Assembly (NCBI GenBank): GCA_024516035.1
Contig: CM044961.1
Coordinates: forward strand, 4,226,378-4,290,377
Source of the DNA: Bactericera cockerelli
Lineage: Eukaryota > Arthropoda > Insecta > Hemiptera > Triozidae
Direction: 5' to 3'
DNA length: 64,000 bases
Positions within the stretch are counted from its first letter, which is position 1. The number at the start of each line of letters is the position of its first letter. Of this stretch, positions 38,901 to 48,773 are shown piece after piece. The translations under genes were made by a program, and so were the position numbers. A model generated the notes under the pieces. That model was not told the origin of the DNA, did not search any database, and was given only the letters and a program-made list of their open reading frames with translations.

Positions 38901-39733
38901 GTGGGATCGAATACACAGATCACGGAGTCATGGCGATTGTTTACATTACAACTCTTAGCACCGCAACCTCATCTACGGCCAGTCTTTCAATATAAATAAA
39001 TAACTATTTGACGGACCTCAGTAGCTTGATGGATAAGGTAGCGGACTTGTAACCTGGAGGTCAGCGCTAAGAGTCCCAATGTCGGTGAAAATTAAGCAGC
39101 GTGAGTTTAAGTAGTTTGAGACAGCACTAAAGATCAACACAAAAAATAAGGAATAATATTTTTGGGGACGATTTGGCCGGACTTTTTTTATGTCACGATG
39201 TGATGGCCGGACTTTTTTATGTCACGATTTTTTATGTACTCAACCTCACGATGTTTTTTGGGTGGATAATTAACTGCAAGTCCTTTTACTTTCCTTGTCC
39301 CATAATTCACTAAATGCAAAATTCTCCTTACTCCCTCCTTCTCATCCCTCTCCTCCTCTTCTCCTCCCTTCCAGGCTCGTCCTTCAAGCGTCCGGCGAAT
39401 CTTTCCTCTCCCAAAACCTTCCCCCCCATGTCCCGATACCCCTCCATCTCCTCTCTCTCCTCCATCAGCTACGATGACTCCTTGCTCTACCTGTCCGTCC
39501 TCAGTGGAGAGGACGACAGATTCCAGAAGTACCAAACTTTCCCCGGACTAGACATCCAAAGACCCGACATCCAAACTCAGGATGACTTGATTGATGACGC
39601 GAGTGATTCGGATGCAATTGATACGGATGAAACTGCCTCCGACATAACCGATGTTGACGAAACGGATGACGCCATGATCGATGACTTGGTTGATGACACA
39701 AGTGATGAATATGATACGGAAAGAAACGAGTAG
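35719..39733 (+). CDS. Divergent cold-shock-domain (Y-box-like) protein, 3 exons, 246 aa
   Basis: The CDS joins 35719-35920, 37261-37440 and 39375-39733 (741 nt, 246 residues), phase 1 at both junctions with GT-AG sites. Residues 8-75 form a cold-shock domain with GTLKFLVFNRFYGFITR (RNP1-like RFYGFI at 21-26), DIFVH (RNP2-like, 34-38) and the closing LAVGVKGLEAVNV that is typical of Y-box proteins. The usual KWFN is changed to KFLVFN and the glycine of K-G-Y-G-F is replaced. Y-box proteins bind single-stranded nucleic acids and control mRNA storage and translation. The rest is unusual: a Ser-rich stretch (SSLSSISYDDS) followed by a tail very rich in Asp/Glu/Thr, where Y-box proteins normally have basic and aromatic islands. 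Probably a fast-evolving Y-box paralogue. The frame stops at TAG 39731-39733, and a further protein-like frame follows. Confidence 0.8.
35990..36230 (+). repeat. Rep-2
   Basis: Three GGGGGACTATAAACAGGGAG-type units, then AGGGGGCCCTTGTCAATTAT and CCACTGTCTGGCTACCATCG. In intron 1 of the CSD gene. Confidence 0.87.
36540..36925 (+). mobile_element. Rep-3 fragment and SINE-E
   Basis: Rep-3 (GTTCGGTGGAAGGGATTGCC) at 36540-36600. SINE-E at 36643-36925 with GGTCCCGGGTTTGAACCCAC and CTCCCGGTGCGCTCGTGTTG. Confidence 0.85.
37261..37440 (+). CDS. CSD gene exon 2 (end of domain, acidic linker)
   Basis: The acceptor CGCCACAG ends at 37260 and the donor is GTAAGT at 37441. It encodes the end of the cold-shock domain (GLEAVNV) and then an acidic linker (AEQAEEDLCDDSSSDKD) and a basic patch (MIMKKKPPGLDDS). 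It is 60 codons, phase 1 to phase 1. Confidence 0.88.
37555..38105 (+). repeat. Tandem array of about 120-base SINE-A-tail-like units ending in SINE-G
   Basis: GGACTAATGAGTCCCTTTAT, CCCAAGACGTGTTATTATGG and ATGAGTAGTCACCGTGGCGA recur about four times (37560-37965). The last unit runs into a SINE-G head (GGTTCGATTCCCAGCGGGGT). Confidence 0.82.
38107..38392. mobile_element. TTAA-flanked MITE (piggyBac-like)
   Basis: Ends TTAACACTTTGTGCGCCA and TGGCACACAAAGTGTTAA are inverted repeats with TTAA at both borders (38107-38110 and 38389-38392). Internally it has mirrored GGCCCCAG/CTGGGGCC and GCGACGTGGC motifs. No coding sequence. Confidence 0.8.
38478..38640. repeat. SINE-A tail (minus) and Rep-3 head (plus)
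   Basis: TAATATCGCCTTACTTATAC and CAGCAGTAAGACCAAGAGG belong to SINE-A. GGGTTGGGTGGAAGAAATTG at 38578 starts Rep-3. Confidence 0.78.
39014..39140 (+). mobile_element. SINE-C
   Basis: GACCTCAGTAGCTTGATGGA head, then CTTGTAACCTGGAGGTCAG. The body is diverged after the B box. Confidence 0.8.
39375..39733 (+). CDS. CSD gene exon 3 (Ser-rich and acidic tail)
   Basis: A long C/T-rich polypyrimidine tract ends in TTCCAG at 39374. It encodes SSFKRPANLSSPKTF, a serine-rich segment, then a tail with about 45% acidic residues (for example DETDDAMIDDLVDDTSDEYD) up to TAG. Confidence 0.82.
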
Positions 39734-40103
39734 TGAACGCGCAAATGAACCTCATGAGAGCAGCGAAGTAGCGAAGAAACAAATTACAAACGTTGGAACA
39801 GCCGAGCTTAAGAAAGACTTTAGTCCAATTATTGATAGAAGTAATCAAAATTACGACAAAAAAGATAGACTAATTGACGAATTTGTTGAGAATACCAAAC
39901 TTATCGTTGATATAAACAATCAAAGCTATGACAAAAAGGATGCACCACTTGATGAATGTGACCGACAGAGTACAGTGGCTGATGAGTTGGAAGAAAAGAG
40001 TACCAAGACGAAGACCAAAATGACGCTGTCAGAACTGAAAGGAAAGTCTTTCAGGAAAATGCACGAGGAGAATATGAAAAGACGCTCCCAGGCCTTGCCT
40101 TGA
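39723..40103 (+). pseudogene. Shifted-frame continuation of the CSD gene tail
   Basis: In the +1 frame relative to exon 3, an open stretch begins before the TAG at 39731 and runs to TGA at 40101-40103. It looks like protein. It has an internal near-repeat (NQNYDKKDRLIDEF and NQSYDKKDAPLDEC), Glu/Lys-rich character and a basic end (KMHEENMKRRSQALP). The switch point is an A-rich run (GGAAAGAAACG, around 39719-39729) where a one-base indel would join the frames. It may be an assembly error, a recent frameshift that shortened the protein, or the end of an isoform reached by another splice. Confidence 0.5.
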
Positions 40104-40423
40104 CGAAGAAAATTTCCCGGTAGAACCTCGACACTGAAACCCGATGAGACAAGATTAGGCTTTTCAAGATTTCCAAAATTTCAGGAGAATAGGAGGAAAA
40201 TTTTGCTCTTTTAATTTTGTTGGAATTTTACCAAACTTTCAGGAATTGAATATGTTCAGAGAAATAGAAAATTTTGCACTTTCAAAATATTTTCAGATTA
40301 CGTTTGAAGAATTGGACGAAAGATTTGTGTTTTTAGGTTTTTCAGAATGGTGAAAAATTGTACATAGGGTGGTTCTTTTGCACAAATATGATGATGGTTT
40401 AAACGAATGATGTAAATATTGTA

Positions 40424-40429
40424 AATAAA
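40424..40429 (+). promoter_or_regulatory. Candidate polyadenylation signal of the CSD gene
   Basis: AATAAA about 690 bases after the first stop codon and 320 after the shifted-frame stop. The sequence between is unique A/T-rich DNA compatible with a 3' UTR. Inferred from position. Confidence 0.4.
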
Positions 40430-40624
40430 TGATAGAGAATTCCCAGTAAATGAAATGGGCAATCAATGCTTGAATATAGAATTTACTAACACAATAAATA
40501 ATGGAATAAATCAAGAAACGGTTACATTTTAATGCCAACAATAATACCACGCCTTAGTTCATTTTAATTTCAAGTCTTACACCAAAGTACAGGTAACTGG
40601 TTAGTATTAACATAGAAAAAAGTT

Positions 40625-40765
40625 GAGTTATATTGTGTATCACTTTCGTGATATCACAACTACTCAACCTCGCTTTACTAAATCTACGCTGAAACTAAGA
40701 CTTGAACCAGCGACCTCCAGGTTACAAGTCCGCCGCCTTATCGATCAAGCTACTGAGGTCGGTTA
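40625..40765 (-). mobile_element. SINE-C
   Basis: Minus strand: head ends GATCAAGCTACTGAGGTCGG, B box GACTTGAACCAGCG, tail starts at ATCACTTTCGTGATATCACA. Confidence 0.88.
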
Positions 40766-40954
40766 TTAACATAAATACTCACTGTTATAGAATTAACCAC
40801 TCTAATGCCGCCAAGTCACTACAGCCATGGCTTAGTTCATTTTAAATTCAAGTCCCATACCAAAGCACTGGTAAATATTTAATAACATAAATACTCACTG
40901 TTATAGCTTTTGATATGGTCACGATGATGGGGTGACTAGGAACTGGAAAATCTT

Positions 40955-41140
40955 GCTGATTCAAGGTTGGACTTGCTGATGCACGGCTGGCCTGGCTAAT
41001 GTACGGCTGAGCTGGCTGATGCAAGGCTAATGCAAGGCCAAGCTGGCTAATGCAAGGCTTCGCTTGTTGATGCAAGGCTAAGCTGGCTAATGCAAGACTG
41101 ATGCAAGGCTTGGCTGGTTGATGCAAGGCTGATGCAAGGC
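40955..41140 (+). repeat. Minisatellite with GATGCAAGGC units
   Basis: About eight degenerate 18-25-base units of CTGGCTGATGCAAGGCTAAG. The minus frame encodes a LALHQPAKPCIS-like repeat, which is a consequence of the array. Confidence 0.85.
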
Positions 41141-41385
41141 AAAAGCTAGCTTACACGAGCAAGGAGAAAAAGTCAAGAACCGTTATGATGTTGTTGTGGA
41201 GTCTCTTGGTGAAAAACAATCAGGACAACGACAACAAAATCAAAACGAGTTCTCCACAGTTCGATGATGTTGGCCCAAAAGCATGCTAGACGAGTCTCCT
41301 TCGACAGCTATTTATTGTTGAGAATAGTTTCTTCTTCTTTCAGTTTGCCTTTTCCCAAACTTACTTGGTGTTGGCATTGATCAAC

Positions 41386-41590
41386 CTCATGGTTAAGGTA
41401 GGTTGGTTGTGGTTCATTTTTGCGGCTGGAAGCAATTCCTACCACCAACGATTCTCTTTGATTCAATATGTCATGTTTGTAACGTAATTATGTATTTTAT
41501 TAAATTGATATTTTTTGTATACGTTTGTTTTCTGATTCAATGTACTGATAAGGACGGGGGTTTTACCCTCTATTCACTGGGTTTACTCTC
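41386..41590 (-). mobile_element. SINE-B 3' part, interrupted
   Basis: CTCATGGTTAAGGTAGGTTG to ACCACCAACGATTCTCTTTG is the end of SINE-B reversed. ACGGGGGTTTTACCCTCTAT continues it at 41555 after an unrelated 80-base insert. Confidence 0.7.
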
Positions 41591-41846
41591 CATGAGAATG
41601 AGTTTCATGGTAGGTTAATTTGAGCTCGCAAAAGTTTTTAACGTTAACCGTTTTGCTATTTTTGTTCATCCTTTCTTTTTTTTTTTTTTTTTTTTTAGAT
41701 TTTAACATATTAACGGGGTTAACCCATGTTTATTTTTTGTAAATTAATTACAAACAAAAACTTATACTAAGATATAATATAAATACTTAGAATAAACTTA
41801 ATTAAAAAATTGATAATTGAAGATTGGACAATATTGATATTTTTGT

Positions 41847-43084
41847 TTAGATATTATTCAGTTGTAACAGTTTATTTTTTATACATTCATAACTATCAAA
41901 GAAAAGATCGATTGAAGTGTCTTTCTCGCAAGCTTCATTAAAAAGGCGAATAAAACGATTGAAGGGCTTGAAAAAAGAATAGTTTTTTGTACAAGATTTT
42001 TCATACAATAGATTTTTGTTTCTAGTATTCTTAGGATTTGTCCTAAATGAAAGTTCCTCCAGTAATTCTTGTAAAACAGTTCTATTGTTTAATATTTTAA
42101 AAAGTAACAAAACATCATTTGTGTCACGCCTGTGTTCTAGACTAATCACATTATTTGCTTTCATTATTTCCGAATAATTATGGTCTGTTATGCTCATAGG
42201 TTTATTTTGTTTGAAAGCAAGGCTCCTTAGGAATCTATGTTGTACTGATTCGATTTTTGATTTATGTTTTTCATAGTAAGGAGACCACACAGGTGAGGCA
42301 TATTCAAGTATGGATCTAACAAATGAATAATATAGTATGGTGTATGTTTTTGGATTTTTAAAGTCCCGACTGTTTCTATTAATGAAGCCAAGAAGTTTGA
42401 ATGCTTTCTTAGTTATTATAGAATAATGCTCATTATATGACAATTGGTAATCAAAAGTAACTCCTAGGTCTTTGACTTGATATACTCTTTCAAGAGGAAT
42501 ATTATTAATAGAATATTGAAAGATATATGGGGATTTCTTACGATGAAAGGACATTACTTTACATTTGTTGACGTTTAATTCCATTCTATTAATCTGACAC
42601 CATTCATAAAGAGAGTTGAGAGCTGATTGTAATTGTATAGAGTCAGATAGTCCATTGATACTCATTCCGGTTCGTTTATCGTCAGCAAATAACCAGAATG
42701 TTGTTGGTAGGTAAAAGTAAATGTCATTAATATAAAGGTTGAAAGTGAGACCTGATAAATGCCCACCCTGAATACAGCCAGATAAAACATCAAAAGGTTC
42801 AGATAAGTATGTGAGATAGTTGTTTATATTTTTATCTTGATAACACTGACAGTTATTATTGTCCGTTTTCATCATTTTTAATTTTACTATTTGTGTACGG
42901 TTGGAGAAATAGCTGTAGAAAAAGGAAAGCATAGGATCTAAAATACCATATGCACGGAGTTTTGCACATAGAATATTTGTATTTATTTTATCAAATGCTT
43001 TAGAGTAATCTGTCATTATACAATCAAACTGATCTCCTTTGTCAATTATATTACATACATGGTCAGTAAATGATAAAAGGTTAG
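41847..43084 (-). pseudogene. LINE ORF2, C-terminal part (RT core)
   Basis: Continues the interrupted protein in another frame: DYSKAFDKIN, SGCIQGGHLSGLTFNLYIND, LFADDKRTGM (catalytic FADD), then YQVKDLGVTFD and LEYASPVWSPYYEKH. It ends normally at TAA, 41847. The frame change means the element is not autonomous. Confidence 0.85.
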
Positions 43085-44775
43085 TGGTTGTCGATTTTTT
43101 TTACTACAAACCCATGTTGTTGGTTGATTAAAAGTGGAGTTAAGATTGGTTGTATTTGTTTGTAAATAAGTTGTTCCATTAATTTTGGGATAGTTGATAT
43201 TTTGCTGATAGGTCTATAATTGGACACGTTTTCTTTTACTCCGCTCTTAAAGATAGGGATGACGTATGAAGTTTTCCAGTTATCAGGAAAAGACCCTGAG
43301 GATAGCGACCAGTTGAATAGAAAGCAGAGTGGGTTCACTAATGCAGAGGCACACTCTTTAAGTAATATAGGGGGAATGCTGTCTGGACCACTAGAGGAGT
43401 CAGATTTAAGTTTTTTCATTGATTTGTATAAATCATTGGGATTAATTGTTATTTTATTCAATGGTGTAGAAAGTGTATTCTCAAAATTGAAATTTGGAGG
43501 AGCTAATTGTTCTTTGGAATATACTGACGAGAAATTTGACGCAAAGAAATTTGTTATTTCAAGATAATCGTTGGATGTATTGTTGTCAAATTTCATTATT
43601 GATGGTAATCCATTATTTGTTTTCTTCGAATTAATGTACTCCCAAAAATTTTCAGGTCTATTAGAAAATTCTTTTTCTTTAGTTTGGACATAATCAGTGT
43701 AGTCTTTTTCGGATTTAATTTTACATTTTGATCTTAGAGTTTTAAAAATGGTATGATCACTGATTAATTTACTAATTTTGAATCTTTTATGGGCTATTTT
43801 CTTTTGAATTATTAGTTCTTTCAATTCTTTAGACATCCAGATCGAGAATTTGAGGTCTTTGATTGTCTTTTTAGGTATAAAAGTTGTCATTTTTTCTTTT
43901 AAAATTGAATAAAATTTAGACACGGCTGAGTTTATGTCATTATATTTTTGGAATTCTGTTATCCAGTCAGTCTCTGCTAAATCACGTTCAAGTGCAACAT
44001 AATTACCTTTCTGAAAGCAGTAGAAATCCTCATTACGTTTATGGATATCACATACTTTGTTTTTTACAGTTTTGGTTTTGTTTTTAATATTAAGTAAAAT
44101 TTCTAACGGAGGATCTATCGGTATCGGGATAGGGTCAGCGGATGTTGTTACTGATAAGTCGCTACTTGGAAGATTGGTAAACAATAAATCCAATATGGTA
44201 CCATGTTCGTTCTTCAGGTAATTAAATTGTTCGAGTTTGTGGTAATCAGTTAGTACAGATATGAGGAGTTCAGAATGGGGAGTGTGATTACCTACTGGAG
44301 TTTGTATTTTTGGTTCAGATGACGGAGTCCATGAAATATTGGGTAAATTAAAGTCACCTAGTAATAGTAGTTTGATATTTTTATATTTTAGCTGTATTTC
44401 TTCTATCGATTCTAATAGATCATTAACTACTTGTATAGATGGTTTAGGTAAGTATATGCCTCCTATAATGAACTTGGTAGATTTAATTTTTGCGTGTACA
44501 AAGGTGTGTTCTATTTTATTATTATTTACTGTTATTTGATATGACTGGATTTTTTTATGGATGGCCACTAGGATTCCTCCTCCTTCAGAAGATTCAGAGT
44601 TAGAAGGTCCACGATCAGTACGATATACAATATAATTATCAAATCCTAGTTTTGCTGTATGAATGGTATCGTTTAGCCATGTCTCTGTAAAAACATAAAT
44701 GTCAGATTGGTGAGACGATAGACCACAAAAAAGTTGTTTAATTTTAGTTCTTAACCCTCTAACATTTTGATAGTA
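43081..44775 (-). pseudogene. LINE ORF2, N-terminal part (endonuclease and RT start)
   Basis: The frame is open from the junction with Rep-4. It has YYQNVRGLRTK, FTETWLND, YRTDRG, GGGILVAIHKK (endonuclease), LLLLGDFNLPNISW, then NYRPISKISTIPKLMEQLI and NQQHGF at the start of the reverse transcriptase. It breaks in a homopolymer A-run (T-run on the + strand near 43097), where one extra base shifts the frame. Confidence 0.85.
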
Positions 44776-44777
44776 TA

Positions 44778-45526
44778 TTACTTCCGAGAAATTTCTAATA
44801 TTAGAAATCGGAAGTATTGTGTTCGTTTTTGTAAAAAAAAATATTTTTTTGCTCCGATTTCAATTTTTTTCATATTTCTGGACGTTTCATAACCTACTGA
44901 GTAAATTTGGTTTTGTGTCCGTCTGTCGGTCTGTCGGTCTGTCGGTCTGTCGGTCTGTCGGTCTGTCGGTCTGTCGATCCGTCGGTCTGTTAAAACGATT
45001 CCTTGTAACGCGCAAATCTCGGAAACTACTAGACCGATTTTGTTGAAATTTTGCGCACATCTAGGAGACATTCTGTAGATGGTCCCATTTTAAATTCATC
45101 GAATTCATACTAGCGGTTCTGGGTGAAAGAGACCATGCGCCTGACCACTAACTTTTTACTTAAACGCTTATATCTCGTGAACGTTACACCCGATTTTGAT
45201 GAAATTTTGTAAGAACATGCAAATTACTGTTTTACTTAAGTTATTTATATTTATTTCTAAATTAATTATAATTTGACTTTGATATTTAAGAAAATCCAAA
45301 ATTTTGGACAAAAAAGTAAAAAAATAAGGACCACGACTTGCCGATACAGAATTTTTTGTAGAATCTAGAATGTAGAAAAAACGGTTTTCTATCATATAAA
45401 ACAAATTTGAAGAAAATCGGTTCATCCGTTTTGGAGATACAAGTAATTTAGTATAAAAACTCAAAATTCGCACGTGTAAACAATGTGAAACAATCACGAG
45501 GAAGTATTGTGTCCATAATTGGCAGT
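44778..45526 (+). repeat. Rep-4 nested in a LINE
   Basis: Starts TTACTTCCGAGAAATTTCTA/ATATTAGAAATCGGAA and ends CACGAGGAAGTATTGTGTCC. It carries an eight-base microsatellite GTCTGTCG repeated about 9 times (44919-44995). It lies exactly between ORF1 and ORF2 of the LINE at 41690-45770. Confidence 0.85.
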
Positions 45527-45529
45527 GTT

Positions 45530-45770
45530 TTTCATGTTTACTTGAAGAAGTAGGAGGGTTAACACGAGTTCTTTTTGTTTTAGAAGGATGAGAAACTCGA
45601 GGCACTTTAAAGTGCTGATTATTGTCAGAAATAGAATAGGAATGAGTGTCAGAGTTATGTACAGTGTCATTATGTAAAACGTTATGTACAGTGTCAATGG
45701 TTGAAATAAATAGGCTATCGTCTGGTATATACTCAGGCTCGTCGGTTAGAGGTAAAAATATTGTTATGAT
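45530..45770 (-). pseudogene. LINE ORF1 C-terminal remnant
   Basis: Minus-strand translation gives EPEYIPDDSLFISTIDTV and later KVPRVSHPSKTKRTRVNPPT, then SSSKHEKH. This is low-complexity, basic and protein-like, as expected just before ORF2. Separation from ORF2 by the nested repeat supports one original element. Weak on its own. Confidence 0.5.
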
Positions 45771-45794
45771 TACCTAGAGTGCGATTTTGTTGAT

Positions 45795-46172
45795 TGCTTA
45801 ACGTCTTTATAACACCTAGGTCATTCAAGACGCGGGTTTTACCCTCCATTCCCTGGAAACTCACAAACCAGCTACCCACATTAACCTCACCCAGCTTTTT
45901 TTTTATTTCGTAGCCATGAAACAGGAGCTACTGTAGACGCTTGTGGTCTGTGTTGTAGCCTGCCCATCCCGTAGTATGCCTCCTCTCTGATGGGCGAGAA
46001 GTGGCACAATACTTCCCATTTAGGTGCTGGGTCAACAGGAGCGCACCGGAAGGTATCTCTTAAAAACAACTGTAACCTAATTAAGAATACAAAAAAATTG
46101 TCGGCACGGGGGATCGAACCCGGGACCTTCCGCATGGCAAGCGTGTGCTTAACCACTGAGCTAATCGAGCGC
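45795..46172. mobile_element. Rep-1 fragment and minus-strand SINE-E
   Basis: 45795-45896 has GACGCGGGTTTTACCCTCCA (Rep-1). 45897-46172 is SINE-E reversed, with head CTCAGTGGTTAAGCACACGC and B box GGTCCCGGGTTCGATCC. Confidence 0.85.
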
Positions 46173-46207
46173 TAATTCGTAATCTAAGGAGAACTTGTGT
46201 ACTCGAC

Positions 46208-46453
46208 TTGCCATCGGCGCTGGCTAAACTAAAATTATTGTCCAAAATGTTCAAGAGAGAACGTCAGACGAAAAACAAGAGCAGTCGAAACGGATTTTTG
46301 TTATTCAGTTCTCGAAATAAATCAGTTCATCTCGCATCTCCCGACTTTAGTTTCGACGTACTTCGAATTCTCCGGGCACAGATTTCTTGGCAGAATATTC
46401 TAAGTCCGAAGCAGGACCGACTTTACGGGGGAGAAAGAAGGGACGGGCCTTAA
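46208..46453 (+). other. Unassigned 81-codon open frame
   Basis: Starts MPSALAKLKLLSKMFKRERQ and contains a basic N-terminal half and LASPDFSFDVLRILRAQISW. It is not in any repeat recognised here and has a balanced base composition. No family resemblance and no flanking splice signals were found. It could be a 5' exon of a transcript such as Mlc1 or chance. Confidence 0.2.
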
Positions 46454-46552
46454 ACGGGTTTTAATTTGTTTTTTTTTTTAATATTTGAAAAAAAATAGAA
46501 GAAAAAAAAAACACGTTTATTTATCAATGTTGTGGGCTGAAATTATCTGTTT

Positions 46553-46889
46553 TTACTAACCAAGCTCAGAGTCTTGATTGGATAAAGTGACAGACTGGTA
46601 ACTCGGTGATCGGTGCTTCAAGTTCCAAGCACAGGATTTTTTTTATTATTAAATAACGCCTCGAGACCTACAAGATTATACCGCCCGGAATAACCTTAAT
46701 ATCGCCTTATTTATATACTGCCCGATTAGGACTATTAAGCCCCATTAATCCAACAGTAAGCACAAGACTCATTATTATGTGGTAAAAATACCAAATGAGA
46801 AGCTAACTTGTCATGTCCCGGCTGGGTTTCGAACCTTCGACCTCTGGATTCACAGAGTGCCGCCTTTAGCACTGAGCTACCGGAACAGA
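46553..46889. mobile_element. Degenerate SINE-C head and minus-strand SINE-A
   Basis: 46553-46632: GAGTCTTGATTGGATAAAGT with GGTGCTTCAAGTTCC. 46698-46889: SINE-A reversed, with CCCGGCTGGGTTTCGAACC and an end at CTACCGGAACAGA. Confidence 0.8.
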
Positions 46890-47430
46890 GACTATAATAA
46901 TAATAATTTGTCAGGTCAGATTTTTTTAAAAACAAACTTGCGGGTTCAAATCATAATAATATGTAGGATATACCTACATAACATTGAAAAATATTGGGAA
47001 GTGTAAAAAATTATTTCCTGTCGGTAGTGAGTTTGAGGAAGTGTTTTACCTTTGAAATATATTTTAATTTGTAGGACAATAAAAACTGAGGCCGAGGCAT
47101 GGCCGAATAGTTCCGCACCTCCCGGAAGCCACGTGGTACGGACGGGCCTGAGGGCCCCGAATGATTTCACTCGACATAGTTTTGCCAAAGAGGGAGCTGT
47201 GGTGGTTTCGGATGCCGGGGCCCTGTGCTCATTGTAACTGAACCACCTTGTGGCGTGTCCCCCTGCCCCCGCCCCAGGAATACATACTGGGTGGCGCCCA
47301 ACTTATTTTGTTTTTGTTGTAAGCAGCTTCGGTGTGCGACAACCTCTTTTCACATGAAACATTTTTTTTTTAAATGAATATTTAATTAAAGAGAGGTCTG
47401 TAACATTCAGAGTCCTTGCCCTTTTTTAAG
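46890..47430. other. No gene identified; G+C-rich patch
   Basis: A G+C-rich segment at 47090-47285 has an open frame (PNSSAPPGSHVVRTGLRA, then KEGAVVVSDAGALCSL) and the phrase CACCTTGTGGCGTGTCCCCC. It may be the end of an old retroelement. The rest is A/T-rich and featureless. Confidence 0.3.
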
Positions 47431-47563
47431 GTATCATATTTGTGTTAATCACTTTCGTGATATCACAACTACTCAAACTCGTTTTACTACGCTGACTCCG
47501 GGACTTGAACCACCGACCTACAGGTTACAAGCCCGCCGCCTTATCGATCAAGCTACTGAGGTC
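47430..47563 (-). mobile_element. SINE-C
   Basis: Minus strand: head ends AAGCTACTGAGGTCGG, B box GGGACTTGAACCACCG, tail AATCACTTTCGTGATATCAC. Confidence 0.88.
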
Positions 47564-47912
47564 GGTGCATGAAACAATACTGCAGGATACCAGAACCTAT
47601 GGTTTTATTTTTTCTTTCATACACTAAAACAAAATTCACAGATAATTTTTTACACTTCCCAATATTTATCAATGTTATGTAGGTAGGTACTTATTATTTA
47701 TGTGCACATTTTATTCCTAAAATGTAATATAATAAAATATTTTTTTTTGGCTCTATGGAATGGCCTTGGCTACCAATACCAAAAAAACCAACTCGGCTTC
47801 AGTTGGGGGAGTGATGGTTTCTGTCCAACTTAAGTTGAGAAGTTGGCTCGCTCTATCACCATCAGCAAAGTAAAACAACCTTTGGCATCTGTTCGAAGCA
47901 AAAGAAACATTC

Positions 47913-48195
47913 ATCATCATAGGATGGCGTCATCGTAAATGATGGTAGCCAGACAGTGGAGGAATGACTCAGCACTTCTACCACTGTCTTTAAAAGGAGG
48001 CTAATAATTGACAAGGACCCCCAGAACCAAGCCAATGTTGGTCTACTCTCTGTTAATAGTACCCCAGCCAGACTGCTAGTCTACTCCCTGTTTATAGTCC
48101 CCTAGCCAGACTGCTGGTCTACTCTCTGTTAATAGTCCCCCAGCCAGACTGCTAGTCTACTCCCTATTTATAGTCCCCCGCCCCAGCCAGACTAA
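47913..48195 (-). repeat. Rep-2 upstream of Mlc1
   Basis: Begins ATCATCATAGGATGGCGTCA and has four 37-base units. One unit has changed TGTTTATAG into CTATTTATAG (48164-48173), which equals a MEF2-type motif. Confidence 0.86.
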
Positions 48196-48285
48196 TCGAC
48201 AAGAAAACGAACCAAAAAATATTTCAGAGAACCTAGAAATTAAATGTTTCTTAAGATATTAGGTATAAGAAATAACTTGTAATAA

Positions 48286-48427
48286 ACTATCTCGTTTGAA
48301 TGGCGATCAACGTTCCAAAAGCTTCTTAATTCAAAAAATATCAATCGCCATTCAACGAGGAAATGCTGTGAGCATTATGGGCACTATTCCTGATGGCTTG
48401 CGTTTCGAAGAGCTGTTTTATATTTAA
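48286..48427 (+). pseudogene. Remnant of the same QRGNA-type element protein
   Basis: Frame LSRLNGDQRSKSFLIQKISI, AIQRGNAVSIMGTIP and DGLRFEELFYI, then TAA, followed by AT-rich sequence with an AATAAA. It shares Q/E-K-I-S-x-(A/T)-I-Q-R-G-N-A with 28851-29150 on the other strand. Only the C-terminal end is present, consistent with a 5'-truncated retroelement. Confidence 0.5.
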
Positions 48428-48770
48428 ATAAATAAACTCATGTCTTTATACTGCCAAAAAAAAAAACTTAATGTAATAAAAGTATACACTGGTTTATAGC
48501 CGGGCTTTGTAGCTGCTCTACACACTTTTTTAGCTAAAGAAGGTATAAGAAATATTTTTTTGACCTCCAAGTCTAGACTTACACACAAAAAAGCACATCC
48601 AACCCCACCCTGTATGCATTCAAAAATATCAACACACCGCCTTTCACTAGTGTAGGAAATTTATTTATAAATTTCCTTGTTTTTTTAAACATATTTTGAC
48701 CATCTGAAGATTTTCATTTCAGTCACTTTTGCTCTTGTGATCGTGGTGGTGTAAAACTTAACTTATCAAA

Positions 48771-48773
48771 ATG
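48771..48773 (+). CDS. Mlc1: Mlc1 exon 1, coding part (start codon only)
   Basis: AAAATG followed directly by donor GTGAGT at 48774. A start codon alone before the first coding intron fits MADLNDEQV, the expected N-terminus. Upstream, TTTTCATTTCAG at about 48711-48722 could be either a 3' splice site of a 5' UTR exon or an initiator-like TCAGTC. Confidence 0.8.

Larger units (their letters stand above)
41690..45770 (-). mobile_element. APE-type LINE, frameshifted and split by a nested Rep-4 element
   Basis: Minus-strand LINE. Poly(A) at its 3' end is visible as the T-run at about 41677-41697. It holds ORF2 in two frames (44771-43081 and about 43085-41847) and a trace of ORF1 at about 45770-45527. 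A Rep-4 copy (44778-45526) separates ORF1 from ORF2. It is older than the two LINEs in the SV2-like gene. Confidence 0.85.
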
